From positions 1 to 64,000 of the forward strand of contig NZ_UIHC01000004.1 in NCBI RefSeq assembly GCF_900499075.1: DNA of 64,000 nucleotides. Direction: 5' to 3'. The stretch is from Roseinatronobacter ekhonensis (GTDB lineage Bacteria; Pseudomonadota; Alphaproteobacteria; Rhodobacterales; Rhodobacteraceae). The translations under genes were made by a program, and so were the position numbers. The notes under the pieces were generated by a model. It saw only the letters and a program-made list of their open reading frames with translations, did no database searches and was not told the DNA's origin. Each line of letters begins with the position of its first letter. The stretch's first letter is position 1. Shown piece after piece: positions 40,227 to 48,994 of this stretch.

Positions 40227-41144
40227 TTACAATTCTGCCCGTGTCGGCGGGTTAGCGCCCGCCCGCGCGACCGTCACGGCGGCCGCTTTTGCCCCAAGGG
40301 CAAGGGCGGTCTGAAGCGCCTCTGCGTCCAGCGTCGCCACGGCATCGCGGGTCAAAAGCCCTGCGTCGTCCAGTGCAGCCAGAAAGCCCGCATTGAACGT
40401 GTCGCCCGCGCCGACGGTGTCGACCACCTCGACCCGGTTTGCCGCGGCATGCGCCACGCCGCCCGCGTGGAACGCGCGCGCGCCACTGGCCCCTTCGGTC
40501 ACGATGACCACGCGCGGGCCGCGCGTGCGCAGCCCTTCGGCCAGATCGGCAATCTCGCCCGTGCCCATCAGCCAGTGCAGGTCTTCGTCGGATACTTTGA
40601 CAATATCGGCCCGCGCCAGCATCGCATCCAATCGCGCGCGATAGCCGCTTTCGTCCCGGATAAAGCCGGGGCGGATGTTGGGGTCCATCATCACGACACG
40701 GTCGCCCGCATGCGCGCACAACGTCGCAAAGCCGGTGCCACAAGGGTCGCTGACCAATGAAATACCGCCAAAGAACAGCGCCTGCACGCTGTCATCCAGC
40801 ACCGGCAATTCGGCCAGCGCCATCTCGCGCAGTGCTGTGCCGGTGTCGTAGAAAGCGTATTGCGCCTGTCCGTTGGTCAACGTCACGAAGGCCAGCGTGC
40901 AGGGCCGGTCCACAGCGGGGGAGAGCGCATGCGCCACGCCCGCCCCATCCAGTGCCGCGCGCAGGCGCTGGCCGAACATGTCATCCGACATCGGGCAGAA
41001 GAACCCCGTGCGCACCCCCAGCCGTCCCAGCGCAATGGCCGTGTTGAACACCGCGCCACCGGGGTAGGGGGTGAAAGCATCCTCGCCCGCACCGGTTTCG
41101 CGCGGTAGCATGTCAATCAATGCTTCGCCGCAACACAGGATCAT
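40227..41144 (-). CDS. PfkB-family carbohydrate kinase (fructokinase-like)
   Basis: A 305-residue PfkB/ribokinase-family kinase. The N-terminal CCGEALIDMLPRETG and YPGGAVFNTAIALGRLG are the family signature 1 region, and VDTVGAGDTFNAGFLAAL is signature 2 with the catalytic aspartate. The first signature is typical of fructokinase, but the substrate is inferred. AAGGGG is nine bases before the ATG at 41144. It lies in an operon with the zinc-ribbon membrane protein (14-base gap) and dtd (three-base gap). Confidence 0.85.
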   Translation of the reverse strand: MILCCGEALIDMLPRETGAGEDAFTPYPGGAVFNTAIALGRLGVRTGFFCPMSDDMFGQRLRAALDGAGVAHALSPAVDRPCTLAFVTLTNGQAQYAFYDTGTALREMALAELPVLDDSVQALFFGGISLVSDPCGTGFATLCAHAGDRVVMMDPNIRPGFIRDESGYRARLDAMLARADIVKVSDEDLHWLMGTGEIADLAEGLRTRGPRVVIVTEGASGARAFHAGGVAHAAANRVEVVDTVGAGDTFNAGFLAALDDAGLLTRDAVATLDAEALQTALALGAKAAAVTVARAGANPPTRAEL

Positions 41145-41158
41145 GGCTTGGCCCCTTT

Positions 41159-42250
41159 TCAAAATCCGCCCATCTCTGCGACATAAAAGGCGCCCGCCAC
41201 GAAAACTAGCCCCAATGTTACCGCAAACGCAATCTTCCATGCCGAATAAGGCCGTTCGCCCTGCACGCGACCTGACTGGCCATTGACGATGAAACGGTAA
41301 CTTTTGTCTTTGTAGCGATACGCGGCCATCCAGATCGGCAACAGCACATGCTTGAACCGCTCATCGGCATAATCGGTGTCAACGCTGTCGATGCGCTGCT
41401 CGTCGCCGCCAATGTCGCGTCGGATATCCGCCGCAATCACATCGGCCATACGTTCCTTTCCGATCTCAAAACCGGGGGCCAGATCGACGGTGTAGCCCTC
41501 GGCGCGAAAGCCCGACAGGTAGTCGGTGGCATAGGGGGCCAGCTCGCCCAGTGTCCAAGGTTCCAGCGCGCGCAGGTTCTTGCGCGGAAGTGACTCGCTC
41601 GCGACCACCAGAACATCGCTGAACTGCCGGGCCACGCGGCCAGAGGCGCGTGTCCAACGGGTCCGCCGCACGGTGCGTTTGTCCTTGCCGCTGCCCACGG
41701 TCACATAATAATGCGTTCCGCGCTGGCCGCTGTAGCGGGTGTGGGTGTCGGCATCAAAAGCCCAATAGGGCAGGTATAGCCCGTTCAACTTTCCGGTCTG
41801 CCGAGCGTATTGCGCCAGCCCGTTGGGGGCGAACCACAGGCTTTTCAGCCATTTGGTCATCTTGGCATGGGCGTCATCCTGGCCCAATTTGAACGGCAGC
41901 AGCGCCTGCGGCTTGATATGTCGGTGCGCGCCGGTATCAGCCACCACGGGGCTGGCGCAGAACGGGCATTCGGTGGAATGGATATTTGGGTCGAACTGCA
42001 CTTCGGCCCCACATGTATCGCAATGCGACACACGGGTTTCTTCCATCGCATCCGGGGCCAGTTTTTCAGCCAGCGCCGCGTGCAGATCCAGCGTTTGCAA
42101 CGCGTCGGCGCGCGCATCCTCGGACACTTCCGGTACGGGCTGGGCAAAACCGCAATATTCGCAGGTCAGGCTGCCTTGTCCCGGTGTGAACCGCAACGAT
42201 GCCCCACATTGCCCGCAGGGGAAGCGATGTTCTGTCGTCGCGTCCGTCAT
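41159..42250 (-). CDS. Zinc-ribbon membrane protein
   Basis: A 363-residue protein with two zinc-ribbon pairs: C12/C15 with C30/C33, then CDTC and CPFC near residues 75-100. A long middle part follows (WLKSLWFAPNGLAQYARQTGKLNGLYLPYWAFDADTHTRYSGQRG begins it), and the C-terminus has one membrane helix (FAVTLGLVFVAGAFYVAEM). The family is found next to SPFH and TelA genes. The function is unknown. The start at 42250 (MTDATTEHRFPCGQC) is chosen as the first codon before the ribbon; the open frame upstream reaches into the repeat. Confidence 0.75.
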   Translation of the reverse strand: MTDATTEHRFPCGQCGASLRFTPGQGSLTCEYCGFAQPVPEVSEDARADALQTLDLHAALAEKLAPDAMEETRVSHCDTCGAEVQFDPNIHSTECPFCASPVVADTGAHRHIKPQALLPFKLGQDDAHAKMTKWLKSLWFAPNGLAQYARQTGKLNGLYLPYWAFDADTHTRYSGQRGTHYYVTVGSGKDKRTVRRTRWTRASGRVARQFSDVLVVASESLPRKNLRALEPWTLGELAPYATDYLSGFRAEGYTVDLAPGFEIGKERMADVIAADIRRDIGGDEQRIDSVDTDYADERFKHVLLPIWMAAYRYKDKSYRFIVNGQSGRVQGERPYSAWKIAFAVTLGLVFVAGAFYVAEMGGF

Positions 42251-42309
42251 CGGCCCCGCTCTAGCTGCGTGCGTCGCGAACGGGAACGGTTTCGCCAACC
42301 GGCCGCGAC

Positions 42310-42345
42310 TTCATCTTGCCCGAAATACTCAAAAACCGGACATCT
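42310..42345. repeat. Dispersed repeat core, copy 3 (degenerate)
   Basis: The minus strand reads GAGTATTTCGGGCAAGATGAA upstream of the zinc-ribbon gene, the same core as copies 1, 2 and 4 but without clear hairpins. It lies in the 96-base gap between the SPFH and zinc-ribbon genes. Confidence 0.55.
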
Positions 42346-42346
42346 C

Positions 42347-43438
42347 TCACATCGTGACCGGCGGGGGTGGGGGCGGCATGGCCGAAAACAGGCTGCGCAA
42401 CGCCGGCACATCGCCCGCCTTGGCCCAGCCGCTTTGCCCTTCGGTCCAGACCAGCGTGTCGCGCGTGATCTGGGCTGCAAGCTGGCTCTGCGGGATGGGC
42501 CCACGGGTCTGTCCGTTCTCGGCGATATGCCACATGGTTTCCGACGGGGGCGGCGGCGGTGGGGGCGGCGCGGCAGCCTGTGCGGGCTGGCCAAAGCCCT
42601 GCGCCATCCCCATGCCCATCGCCATGCCCATCCCGGCGCCCAAGCCCTGACCCATGCCGCTATCGCCCGCCTCTGCGGCCTTGGACATCGCTTGTGCGGC
42701 GGAAAACTGGCTGTATTTGTTCAGATCGCCGACGATTCCCATGCCGGTGCGCTGGTCCAGAACCTTTTCCACCTCTGACGGCAGAGAGATGTTCTCGATG
42801 TACAGCTCCGGCATCTCCAGCCCGTAGGCGCTGATCGTGGGGGCGACGGCTTCGGCCACCACGCGCGACAGGTCCATGGTGTTTGCCGCCATGTCCAGCG
42901 CGGGAATACCGCTGGCCGCCAGCACGCGGCTGACCTTTTGCACCACGATATTGCGAATCTGGCCCGCGATCTCATCTTGGGTAAACTCGCCATCGGTGCC
43001 GACGATCTCTGTCATGAAGCGCGGCGCATCCGTCACCCGCATGGTGTACGACCCGAACGCGCGCAGCCGCAATGGCCCGAATTCAGGATCGCGCAGCATC
43101 ACGGGGTTCTGCGTGCCCCATTTCAGGCCCGGAAAACGCCGCGTGTTGACGAAATAGATTTCCGACTTGAACGGCGAAGAAAAGCCGTGATCCCAATGCT
43201 GCAAGCTGGTCAGGATCGGCATGTTGTTGGTTTCCAACATATACAGGCCCGGCCCGAACACATCGGCCAACTGCCCTTCATGCACGAACACCGCGACCTG
43301 CCCCTCGCGCACCGTCAGCTTCGCGCCATACTTGATCTCGTTGCCATAACGCTCGAAGCGATACACCATCGTGTCGCGGGACTCGTCGGTCCAGTCGATC
43401 ACGTCGATGAACTGACCCTTCAGGAAACTGAAAACCAT
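42347..43438 (-). CDS. SPFH-domain protein with C-terminal GYF-type domain
   Basis: A 363-residue protein. An SPFH/band 7-like domain covers about 20-245 (LTVREGQVAVFVHEGQLADVFGPGLYMLETNNMPI), followed by a GM-rich stretch (MGQGLGAGMGMAMGMGMAQG), a proline run and a GYF_2-like module (WHIAENGQTRGPIPQSQLAAQ, then WTEGQSGWAKAGDV). Related proteins organise membrane or stress complexes. It is downstream of TelA and a DUF2927 lipoprotein. AAGGAG precedes the ATG. Confidence 0.8.
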   Translation of the reverse strand: MVFSFLKGQFIDVIDWTDESRDTMVYRFERYGNEIKYGAKLTVREGQVAVFVHEGQLADVFGPGLYMLETNNMPILTSLQHWDHGFSSPFKSEIYFVNTRRFPGLKWGTQNPVMLRDPEFGPLRLRAFGSYTMRVTDAPRFMTEIVGTDGEFTQDEIAGQIRNIVVQKVSRVLAASGIPALDMAANTMDLSRVVAEAVAPTISAYGLEMPELYIENISLPSEVEKVLDQRTGMGIVGDLNKYSQFSAAQAMSKAAEAGDSGMGQGLGAGMGMAMGMGMAQGFGQPAQAAAPPPPPPPPSETMWHIAENGQTRGPIPQSQLAAQITRDTLVWTEGQSGWAKAGDVPALRSLFSAMPPPPPPVTM

Positions 43439-43477
43439 GTCTTTGCTCCTTGGCCCCGATGTTGGGGCAAATATTGC

Positions 43478-44425
43478 CTAACTCTGCCCGCCGATCAACT
43501 CTGCCGCGATGCGCCGGACGATGGGGCGGGCCTGTTCGGCGGTCATGCCGGGGCGCAGGCGCGGGTCATAGAGCACGCGCAGAAGCTGCTCGTCCAGCAC
43601 CGTCAGCACGGCGAATTCTGCGCTGTCATTGAACAGCGACGGGCGCGCGACGGGGCTGTCATTGGCTAGCCCCAGCCCTTGGGCGATCTCCTCAGAGTAG
43701 CACATGTCGCGGGTCCGGTCCGGCAGTTCGGCGCGGATGATCGCCACCGCGTCGGAATAGACATTGGTGCCGCTGCGCGAGAAGGCCAACACAAGGCAGG
43801 ATACACTCAGCGGCAGATCCTGCACCAGCGTCTGACTGGCCCGGTCTATCCCCGGCACCAAAGCACGCAGACGCGGCGCAATGGCGCGGCGCTCGCCTTC
43901 ATCCAGCACCAGAACCGTGAAATTCCCGCGCTCATCCGTGGTCGTGACGGGATGGTCGGCCACGCGCGACAGCCGCGCCGCAAGCTGTCTGACAACGCGG
44001 GTATCGCGCTGGCGCTGCGGGGCAGCGGTGGTGTCGCCAAATTCCAGTGCGATCCGCACCGGTGCATCCCAGCGGCGCAAGGGCGCTTGATCGCTGCGCT
44101 GCACAATGCTGTCGCGCTCAAACTGGTATTCATCGCGCAAGGCGACTTCGGCAAAGGCGCGCTCTATCAGGCGGGCATTGACCGGCAGGTCGCGGGGCGC
44201 ACGCTCCAGTCGCAACAAGCCCTGCGTGATCCGGCGTTGCTGTTCATTTGCGAAATACGTGGCCACCGCGCTTTGCGGCGTCTGCGATTGCTCTGCCTGG
44301 GCCGATGTGTCGGGGGGTGGAGCAGGCGCGGTTGCAAGGGGCGCTTGCAGCGCACACCCCGCAACCGCCATGACGGCCGCGCAGGCCAGCCCGGTCACAC
44401 CCTTCTTGCTGGCCCTCGCCTGCAT
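43478..44425 (-). CDS. DUF2927 family lipoprotein
   Basis: A 315-residue exported protein. The signal has a lipobox (MAVAGCAL, cysteine 25), so it is lipid-anchored. A short proline-rich linker is followed by the DUF2927 domain (ATYFANEQQRRITQGLLRLERAP, then ALEFGDTTA-type and NVYSDAVAIIRAELPDRTRDMCYSEEIAQGLGL). The last segment has similarity to metal-peptidase-like proteins, but I see no HExxH. It lies six bases behind telA and 39 before the SPFH gene, in one operon. Confidence 0.75.
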   Translation of the reverse strand: MQARASKKGVTGLACAAVMAVAGCALQAPLATAPAPPPDTSAQAEQSQTPQSAVATYFANEQQRRITQGLLRLERAPRDLPVNARLIERAFAEVALRDEYQFERDSIVQRSDQAPLRRWDAPVRIALEFGDTTAAPQRQRDTRVVRQLAARLSRVADHPVTTTDERGNFTVLVLDEGERRAIAPRLRALVPGIDRASQTLVQDLPLSVSCLVLAFSRSGTNVYSDAVAIIRAELPDRTRDMCYSEEIAQGLGLANDSPVARPSLFNDSAEFAVLTVLDEQLLRVLYDPRLRPGMTAEQARPIVRRIAAELIGGQS

Positions 44426-44431
44426 CCGACG

Positions 44432-45610
44432 TTACCCTTGCTCTGCGACGTCCCCGGACTTGGCGCGCGCCGTCGCAGAGGATAGCGATTTGCGCAGCTC
44501 CACTTCCATCTTGCCCAATTCTTCTTCTGCAGCCGCTCGTTTGGCGCGGCCCGCATCGGCAATTTGCAGACTGTCTTCGATGGTGGCGATCAGTGTCTCG
44601 TTGGCCTTCTTGACCGCCTCGATATCGAACACGCCGCGCTCTATTTCCTCGCGCACTTCGCGGTTGGCTTCGCGCAGGTTGTCGGCATTGGCGTTCAGCA
44701 GGTCGTTGGTCAGGTCGTTGGCTGCCCGCACCGAAGCCGCTGCCTCGCGCGACCGCTGGATTGTCAGTGCCTGCGCAAGCTGGGTTTCCCATAGCGGTAC
44801 GGTGTTGACGAGCGTCGAGTTGATCTTGGTGACCAGCGATTTGTCGTTTTCCTGCACCAACCGGATCGACGGTAGCGATTGCATTGTCACCTGACGCGTC
44901 AGTTTCAGGTCATGCACGCGGCGTTCTAGATCATCCCGCGCGGCGCGCAGATCACGCAATTCCTGCGCCTTCAGGATCTTGTCGGCGTCTGGTGCTGCCT
45001 CGACCTCGGCTTCCTTGGCCGGAATATCGGTCGCGTCCAGTTCCTTCAGCTTGGCTTCGCCCGCGGCAATGTACAGCGCAAGCTCGTGATAGAAATCGAG
45101 CGTCTTCTCGTACAGTTTGTCGAGCGACTTGATGTCTTTCAGCAGCGTCGTCTCATGCTCCAGCAGGTTATCGCTGATGCGGTCGATCTGGTCCTGAACG
45201 TTATTGTAACGTTCCTGGAATTTCACGATGGGCGCGGCGCGGCCCAACAGTTTTTCCCACCAGCTGCGCTTGCGGCGGGTGTCCAGCTCGCTGACCGAAA
45301 AGCCGCGCAGCGTTGTCACCATGCTGCGCAGCCCGTCGCCGGCCGGGCCCAGGTCCTTGTTTTTCACATCCGCCAGCATGGACTGGCTGATCTGCTGCAA
45401 TTCCATCTGCGCGCGAGAGCCGAACCCGATAATGCTGGATGTCTCGCCCATGTCGATTTCACTCATCCGCGTGCGGATTGCGGCGACCTCTGGCTCCGGG
45501 GCTTCGTCGATCGTGACCACCGCATTCGCGGGCTCGACAAGCGGGCGGGCCACGATCTCGTCTATTTCCTTGGTCAGCCCTTCGGCCTTGGTACGAATAG
45601 TCTGTGACAT
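44432..45610 (-). CDS. TelA/toxic anion resistance family protein
   Basis: A 392-residue helical, charged protein of the TelA family (tellurite-resistance-associated). It has the long coiled-coil body (residues about 80-360) with the conserved parts IIGFGSRAQMELQQISQSMLADVKNKDLGPAG and VTKINSTLVNTVPLWETQLAQALTIQRSREA. TelA proteins act at the membrane or cytoplasm in stress against oxyanions and wall damage; the mechanism is not settled. It is 42 bases behind the XpaC-like gene and 6 before DUF2927. GAAAGGG precedes the ATG at 45610. Confidence 0.88.
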   Translation of the reverse strand: MSQTIRTKAEGLTKEIDEIVARPLVEPANAVVTIDEAPEPEVAAIRTRMSEIDMGETSSIIGFGSRAQMELQQISQSMLADVKNKDLGPAGDGLRSMVTTLRGFSVSELDTRRKRSWWEKLLGRAAPIVKFQERYNNVQDQIDRISDNLLEHETTLLKDIKSLDKLYEKTLDFYHELALYIAAGEAKLKELDATDIPAKEAEVEAAPDADKILKAQELRDLRAARDDLERRVHDLKLTRQVTMQSLPSIRLVQENDKSLVTKINSTLVNTVPLWETQLAQALTIQRSREAAASVRAANDLTNDLLNANADNLREANREVREEIERGVFDIEAVKKANETLIATIEDSLQIADAGRAKRAAAEEELGKMEVELRKSLSSATARAKSGDVAEQG

Positions 45611-45652
45611 GGGTTCCCTTTCCCCGATGTTAATCTCTACATACCGTGGCCC

Positions 45653-46537
45653 TCAGGCCTCGCGGCGCAATCCTTCGCGGTCCAGCCTTTCGCGCAAAAC
45701 CTCGATTTCAATTTCCAGATCGGTGCGGTTGTCTTCCAGCAGCGCCTCGCGCCGCAGGGCGAACTGGCTTTCCAGATCGTCCAGCAGTGCCTCATACTCG
45801 TCGCGCGCCTGCGGGTCGCGCCCGCGCGCATAGAAATCTGCAAATTTCACCGTCGCGTCGCGCGCGCCGGTCAGATACACGCCCAGATAACGGCGGGCGG
45901 CGTTCAACTGGCGCGGATCGTCCTGCACAGTGCGAAACAGCGGGCGGATATTTCCGGCAAAGACAGCGACACGGTCGACCAACTGCCGGTCGCCTGCGCG
46001 GCGGATCGCATCGGCCATCTCTGAAAGCGTTTCTTCGGCATCTTCTACGGCGCGCGCGGCGCGGTCGGTCTGGTGGGCGTCGATCCCCTCCATCCCCTTG
46101 TTGCGCAGCGGGTCCGCGCCAAAGGCGGCAAAATGCAGCCCCGCGCCCAGAACGCCAAAGATCACGGCCTCGACCATGCCACCGGCAAGCCCGGCCAGCC
46201 CAAGCCCCGCGCCCGTCAGCACAGACCCGAATATCTTGCGTGGAATGGCCGGACGGCGCGCGACCTTTCGGGCGTCATATGCCGCCTGCGCCAGCATCCC
46301 CTCGCGCGTCAGCCAAGCCGCCAGCATCAGAACTGCAAAGGCAGCCAGGTTCAACGCCAGCCCGACCGGGTCGTTGAAAAACGCGCGCAGGGCAAAGGCG
46401 AAGGGCAGCACGAATAACAGGTTCACACGCGCGCCCACAGGGTGCTTGCGGGCCATTGCAGGCGTGACTGCCGGAATGTCAGCGGCATGTGCGCCCGCCG
46501 CGCCGGGGCTGTAGCGCCCGCCAAACCGTTGCCCCAT
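45653..46537 (-). CDS. XpaC-like membrane protein (5-bromo-4-chloroindolyl phosphate hydrolysis family)
   Basis: A 294-residue protein. Two hydrophobic segments (LLFVLPFAFALRAFFN and GLALNLAAFAVLMLAAWL) and a third near 110-130 (SVLTGAGLGLAGLAGGMVEAVIFGVLGAGLHFAAF) are followed by a cytoplasmic helical domain (ARRYLGVYLTGARDATVKFADFYARG). XpaC proteins are regularly next to TelA. The start at 46537 lies four bases after a 26-residue peptide gene whose end supplies GGAGG, so coupling is likely. Confidence 0.7.
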   Translation of the reverse strand: MGQRFGGRYSPGAAGAHAADIPAVTPAMARKHPVGARVNLLFVLPFAFALRAFFNDPVGLALNLAAFAVLMLAAWLTREGMLAQAAYDARKVARRPAIPRKIFGSVLTGAGLGLAGLAGGMVEAVIFGVLGAGLHFAAFGADPLRNKGMEGIDAHQTDRAARAVEDAEETLSEMADAIRRAGDRQLVDRVAVFAGNIRPLFRTVQDDPRQLNAARRYLGVYLTGARDATVKFADFYARGRDPQARDEYEALLDDLESQFALRREALLEDNRTDLEIEIEVLRERLDREGLRREA

Positions 46538-46541
46538 GCCC

Positions 46542-46622
46542 TCAGCCTCCGATGATCGCGACGTATAGCATCAGGGCCACCAGCAGCGCATAAGAGGTTT
46601 TCTGCAACCCTGTCGATGTCAT
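46542..46622 (-). CDS. Small membrane peptide (26 residues) at the head of the TelA operon
   Basis: MTSTGLQKTSYALLVALMLYVAIIGG encoded on the minus strand, with one hydrophobic helix from about residue 11 to 24. The stop is four bases before the xpaC-like ATG, and GGAGG near its end can serve as the ribosome site of that gene. Its own ribosome site is weak (GGGG only three bases away). It may be a real peptide or a leader that couples translation. Confidence 0.4.
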   Translation of the reverse strand: MTSTGLQKTSYALLVALMLYVAIIGG

Positions 46623-46730
46623 GACCCCAACGCCTTCTCACCATCTAATACCTTCGTAGATATATGGGATCGCCGCGCATATTAAAAGACAAAGCCCGGC
46701 CCAGCTCTCGAAAAAGCTGTGGGGGCAGTG

Positions 46731-47579
46731 CTAGCTGGTGCGGCGCGGCGGTTTGCGTGGTGTCGTCTGGGCGGGGCGCGGGCCTTTCGGTTTGCCGCGC
46801 GGGGCTGCGGGTTTCGCAGATCCGGTGCGCTTTGCCTCCCCGTCGGGTGCGTCCTCTCCCAGTTGCTCGCGCAGAACCTTGGGTTTGACCTGCTCTACCG
46901 CGCCGCGTTTCAGGGTGCCAAGCTGGAACGGGCCGTAACTCACGCGAATCAGCCGGTTCACACTCAGCCCCACATGGTCCAGCGCGCGGCGGATTTCGCG
47001 GTTGCGGCCCTCGCGGATGCCGATGGTCAGCCACGCATTGGCGCCTTGCTGGCGGTCGATGGACACCTCCATCGGCTGGAACCGCTCGCCCTCGACAGTT
47101 GCGCCGTTGCGCAGCGGCGCCAGAACAGCGTCGGTCGGCGTGCCATTCACCCGCGCCCGGTAGCGCCGCAGCCAGCCGGTGCTGGGCAGTTCCAGCCGCC
47201 GCTTCAACGCGCCGTCATTGGTCAGCAGCAGCAAGCCTTCGGAATTGAGGTCCAGCCGCCCCACCGACATCACCCGCCCCAATTCGGGCGGCAAAGCGTC
47301 AAATACCGTGGGCCGTCCCTGCTCGTCGCTGGCGGTTGTCACCAGCCCCAATGGTTTGTGATACATCCACAGCTTGGTGGGGTCTGCCTGGGGCAGGGGT
47401 TTTCCATCCACCATCACACGGTCGCGTGGCCCGACATTCAGCGCAGGGCTGTCGATCACCTGGCCATTAACCTTAACGCGCCCCTCGACGATCATAATCT
47501 CGGCGCCGCGCCGCGATGCAACACCGGCCCGCGCCAGAACCTTGGCAATCCGCTCTCCCGGCCTCACATCATCTGCCAT
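46731..47579 (-). CDS. Ribosomal large-subunit pseudouridine synthase, RluB/RluE type
   Basis: A 282-residue enzyme. The N-terminal S4 RNA-binding domain (ERIAKVLARAGVASRRGAEIMIVEGRVKVNG) is followed by the catalytic domain with GRLDLNSEGLLLLTNDG (catalytic aspartate) and HPRNREIRRALDHVGL-type end. The C-terminal tail (about 235-282) is basic and rich in proline and lysine. RluB is likeliest, but RluE/RluF cannot be excluded. It follows the dispersed repeat; hisH lies upstream on the same strand. Confidence 0.88.
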   Translation of the reverse strand: MADDVRPGERIAKVLARAGVASRRGAEIMIVEGRVKVNGQVIDSPALNVGPRDRVMVDGKPLPQADPTKLWMYHKPLGLVTTASDEQGRPTVFDALPPELGRVMSVGRLDLNSEGLLLLTNDGALKRRLELPSTGWLRRYRARVNGTPTDAVLAPLRNGATVEGERFQPMEVSIDRQQGANAWLTIGIREGRNREIRRALDHVGLSVNRLIRVSYGPFQLGTLKRGAVEQVKPKVLREQLGEDAPDGEAKRTGSAKPAAPRGKPKGPRPAQTTPRKPPRRTS

Positions 47580-47591
47580 GATACAACCTGT

Positions 47592-47656
47592 CTTTCATCC
47601 TTGCCCAAATATCCTGGGGTGAATGGGGCCAAAGGCCCCAGAGGGGCAAAGCCCCT
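47592..47656. repeat. Dispersed two-hairpin repeat, copy 4
   Basis: It is identical to copy 2 except at one base over about 63 bases. On the minus strand two hairpins precede GGATATTTGGGCAAGGATGAA, which lies 13 bases ahead of the rluB-type start. It sits between hisH and this gene, so it can end the his transcript and also form the leader of the next gene. Confidence 0.75.
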
Positions 47657-47669
47657 GAAACTGGCCCAA

Positions 47670-48308
47670 TCAGGGCCGCCAGCGCAGGAAATTCGCGATG
47701 ATCCGCAAGCCCGTTGCCTGCGATTTCTCGGGGTGGAACTGCGTGCCCAGGACATTGCCGCGCGCCACGATGGCCGTGACCGTGCCGCCATAGGCGACAT
47801 GCGCCAAACGGTCATTCGTGTCTGTGACATCGAACTGGTAGCTATGCACGAAATAGGCGTGATCGCCCGTGCTCACGCCGTCCAGCACCGGGTGCGGGCG
47901 CGCGACCACCAGGTCGTTCCAGCCCATATGCGGCACTTTCAGTGTCGTATCTTCGGGCGCGATCCGCACGACCTCGCCGCCAATCCAGTCCAGCCCCGCG
48001 ACATCCTCGTATTCGCGGCCCCGCGTGGCCAGCATCTGCATGCCGACACAAATGCCCATGAAGGGCACGGCACGGGTCTGCACGGCCTCGCTCAGCGCCT
48101 CGACCATTCCGTCCACAGCGCCCAAGGCCCGGCGGCAGGCCGGAAACGCGCCATCGCCCGGCAGCACAACGCGGTCGGCGCGCGCCACATCTTCGGGGCG
48201 CGAGGACACGATCACAGCGCCGCCATCCACCTCGGCGGCCATGCGCTCGAACGCCTTTTGCGCGGAATGCAGGTTGCCGCTGTCGTAATCGACCAGAACC
48301 GTCAGCAT
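47670..48308 (-). CDS. hisH: Imidazole glycerol phosphate synthase, glutaminase subunit
   Basis: Glutamine amidotransferase that feeds ammonia to HisF, 212 residues. VDYDSGNLHSAQKAFERM starts it, with PGDGAFPACRRAL and the nucleophile cysteine in FMGICVGMQML (near 84). The triad His-Glu lies in GTQFHPEKSQATGL. It follows hisB by seven bases; hisA and hisF are not in the window. Confidence 0.95.
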   Translation of the reverse strand: MLTVLVDYDSGNLHSAQKAFERMAAEVDGGAVIVSSRPEDVARADRVVLPGDGAFPACRRALGAVDGMVEALSEAVQTRAVPFMGICVGMQMLATRGREYEDVAGLDWIGGEVVRIAPEDTTLKVPHMGWNDLVVARPHPVLDGVSTGDHAYFVHSYQFDVTDTNDRLAHVAYGGTVTAIVARGNVLGTQFHPEKSQATGLRIIANFLRWRP

Positions 48309-48315
48309 GCCGGCC

Positions 48316-48903
48316 TCACAACGCGCCCTTGGTGGACGGGATCGCATCCGCCTGCCGTGGGTCGGGCTCCACCGCCATGCGCAGCGCCCGCGCCAGCGCC
48401 TTGTAGGCCGCTTCGGCAATGTGGTGGCTGTTGATCCCGTGTACGCGGTCCATATGCAGGGTTATGCCGCCATGCGTGCTGATCGCCTGAAAGAACTCGC
48501 GGACCAATTCGGTATCGAACGTGCCGATCTTCTGTGTCGGGAACTCGACATTCCACACCAGATAGGGCCGCCCCGACAGGTCCAGCGCGCAAAGCAGTTG
48601 CGCGTCATCCATCGCCAGCCGGCATTCGCCGTAGCGCCGGATACCGCGCTTGGTCGCCAAAGCCTGCGCCAGCGCCTGACCAAGGGCGATGCCCACATCC
48701 TCGACCGTGTGGTGGTCGTCGATATGCAGATCGCCCTTGGCGCGCACGGTGATATCAATCATCGAATGCCGCGCCAATTGATCCAGCATATGGTCAAAGA
48801 AGCCGACGCCGGTCTGGCAGTCGTAGATGCCGGTGCCATCCAGATTTACGCTCACCGAAATCTCGGTTTCTGCGGTTTTGCGGGAAATCTCTGCCTTGCG
48901 CAT
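48316..48903 (-). CDS. hisB: Imidazoleglycerol-phosphate dehydratase
   Basis: Manganese enzyme of histidine synthesis, 195 residues, dehydratase only (no phosphatase domain). Metal-binding histidine motifs are [33 protein letters not shown] and [28 protein letters not shown]. It lies 91 bases from the divergent deoD start and precedes hisH. Confidence 0.95.
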   Translation of the reverse strand: MRKAEISRKTAETEISVSVNLDGTGIYDCQTGVGFFDHMLDQLARHSMIDITVRAKGDLHIDDHHTVEDVGIALGQALAQALATKRGIRRYGECRLAMDDAQLLCALDLSGRPYLVWNVEFPTQKIGTFDTELVREFFQAISTHGGITLHMDRVHGINSHHIAEAAYKALARALRMAVEPDPRQADAIPSTKGAL

Positions 48904-48994
48904 GCTGTCACCTGTCTGTCGCTTGGGGCAGGGTATAGGCGCTTGCGTGCGGCGGGGGAAGGGGGCAATCATGCGCCCAAAGAAGGAGTGTTTC

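Noticed and set aside
44510-44530. CATCTTGCCC in telA considered as a fifth repeat copy
   Set aside because: It lies in coding sequence, and the TATTT core and hairpins are absent.
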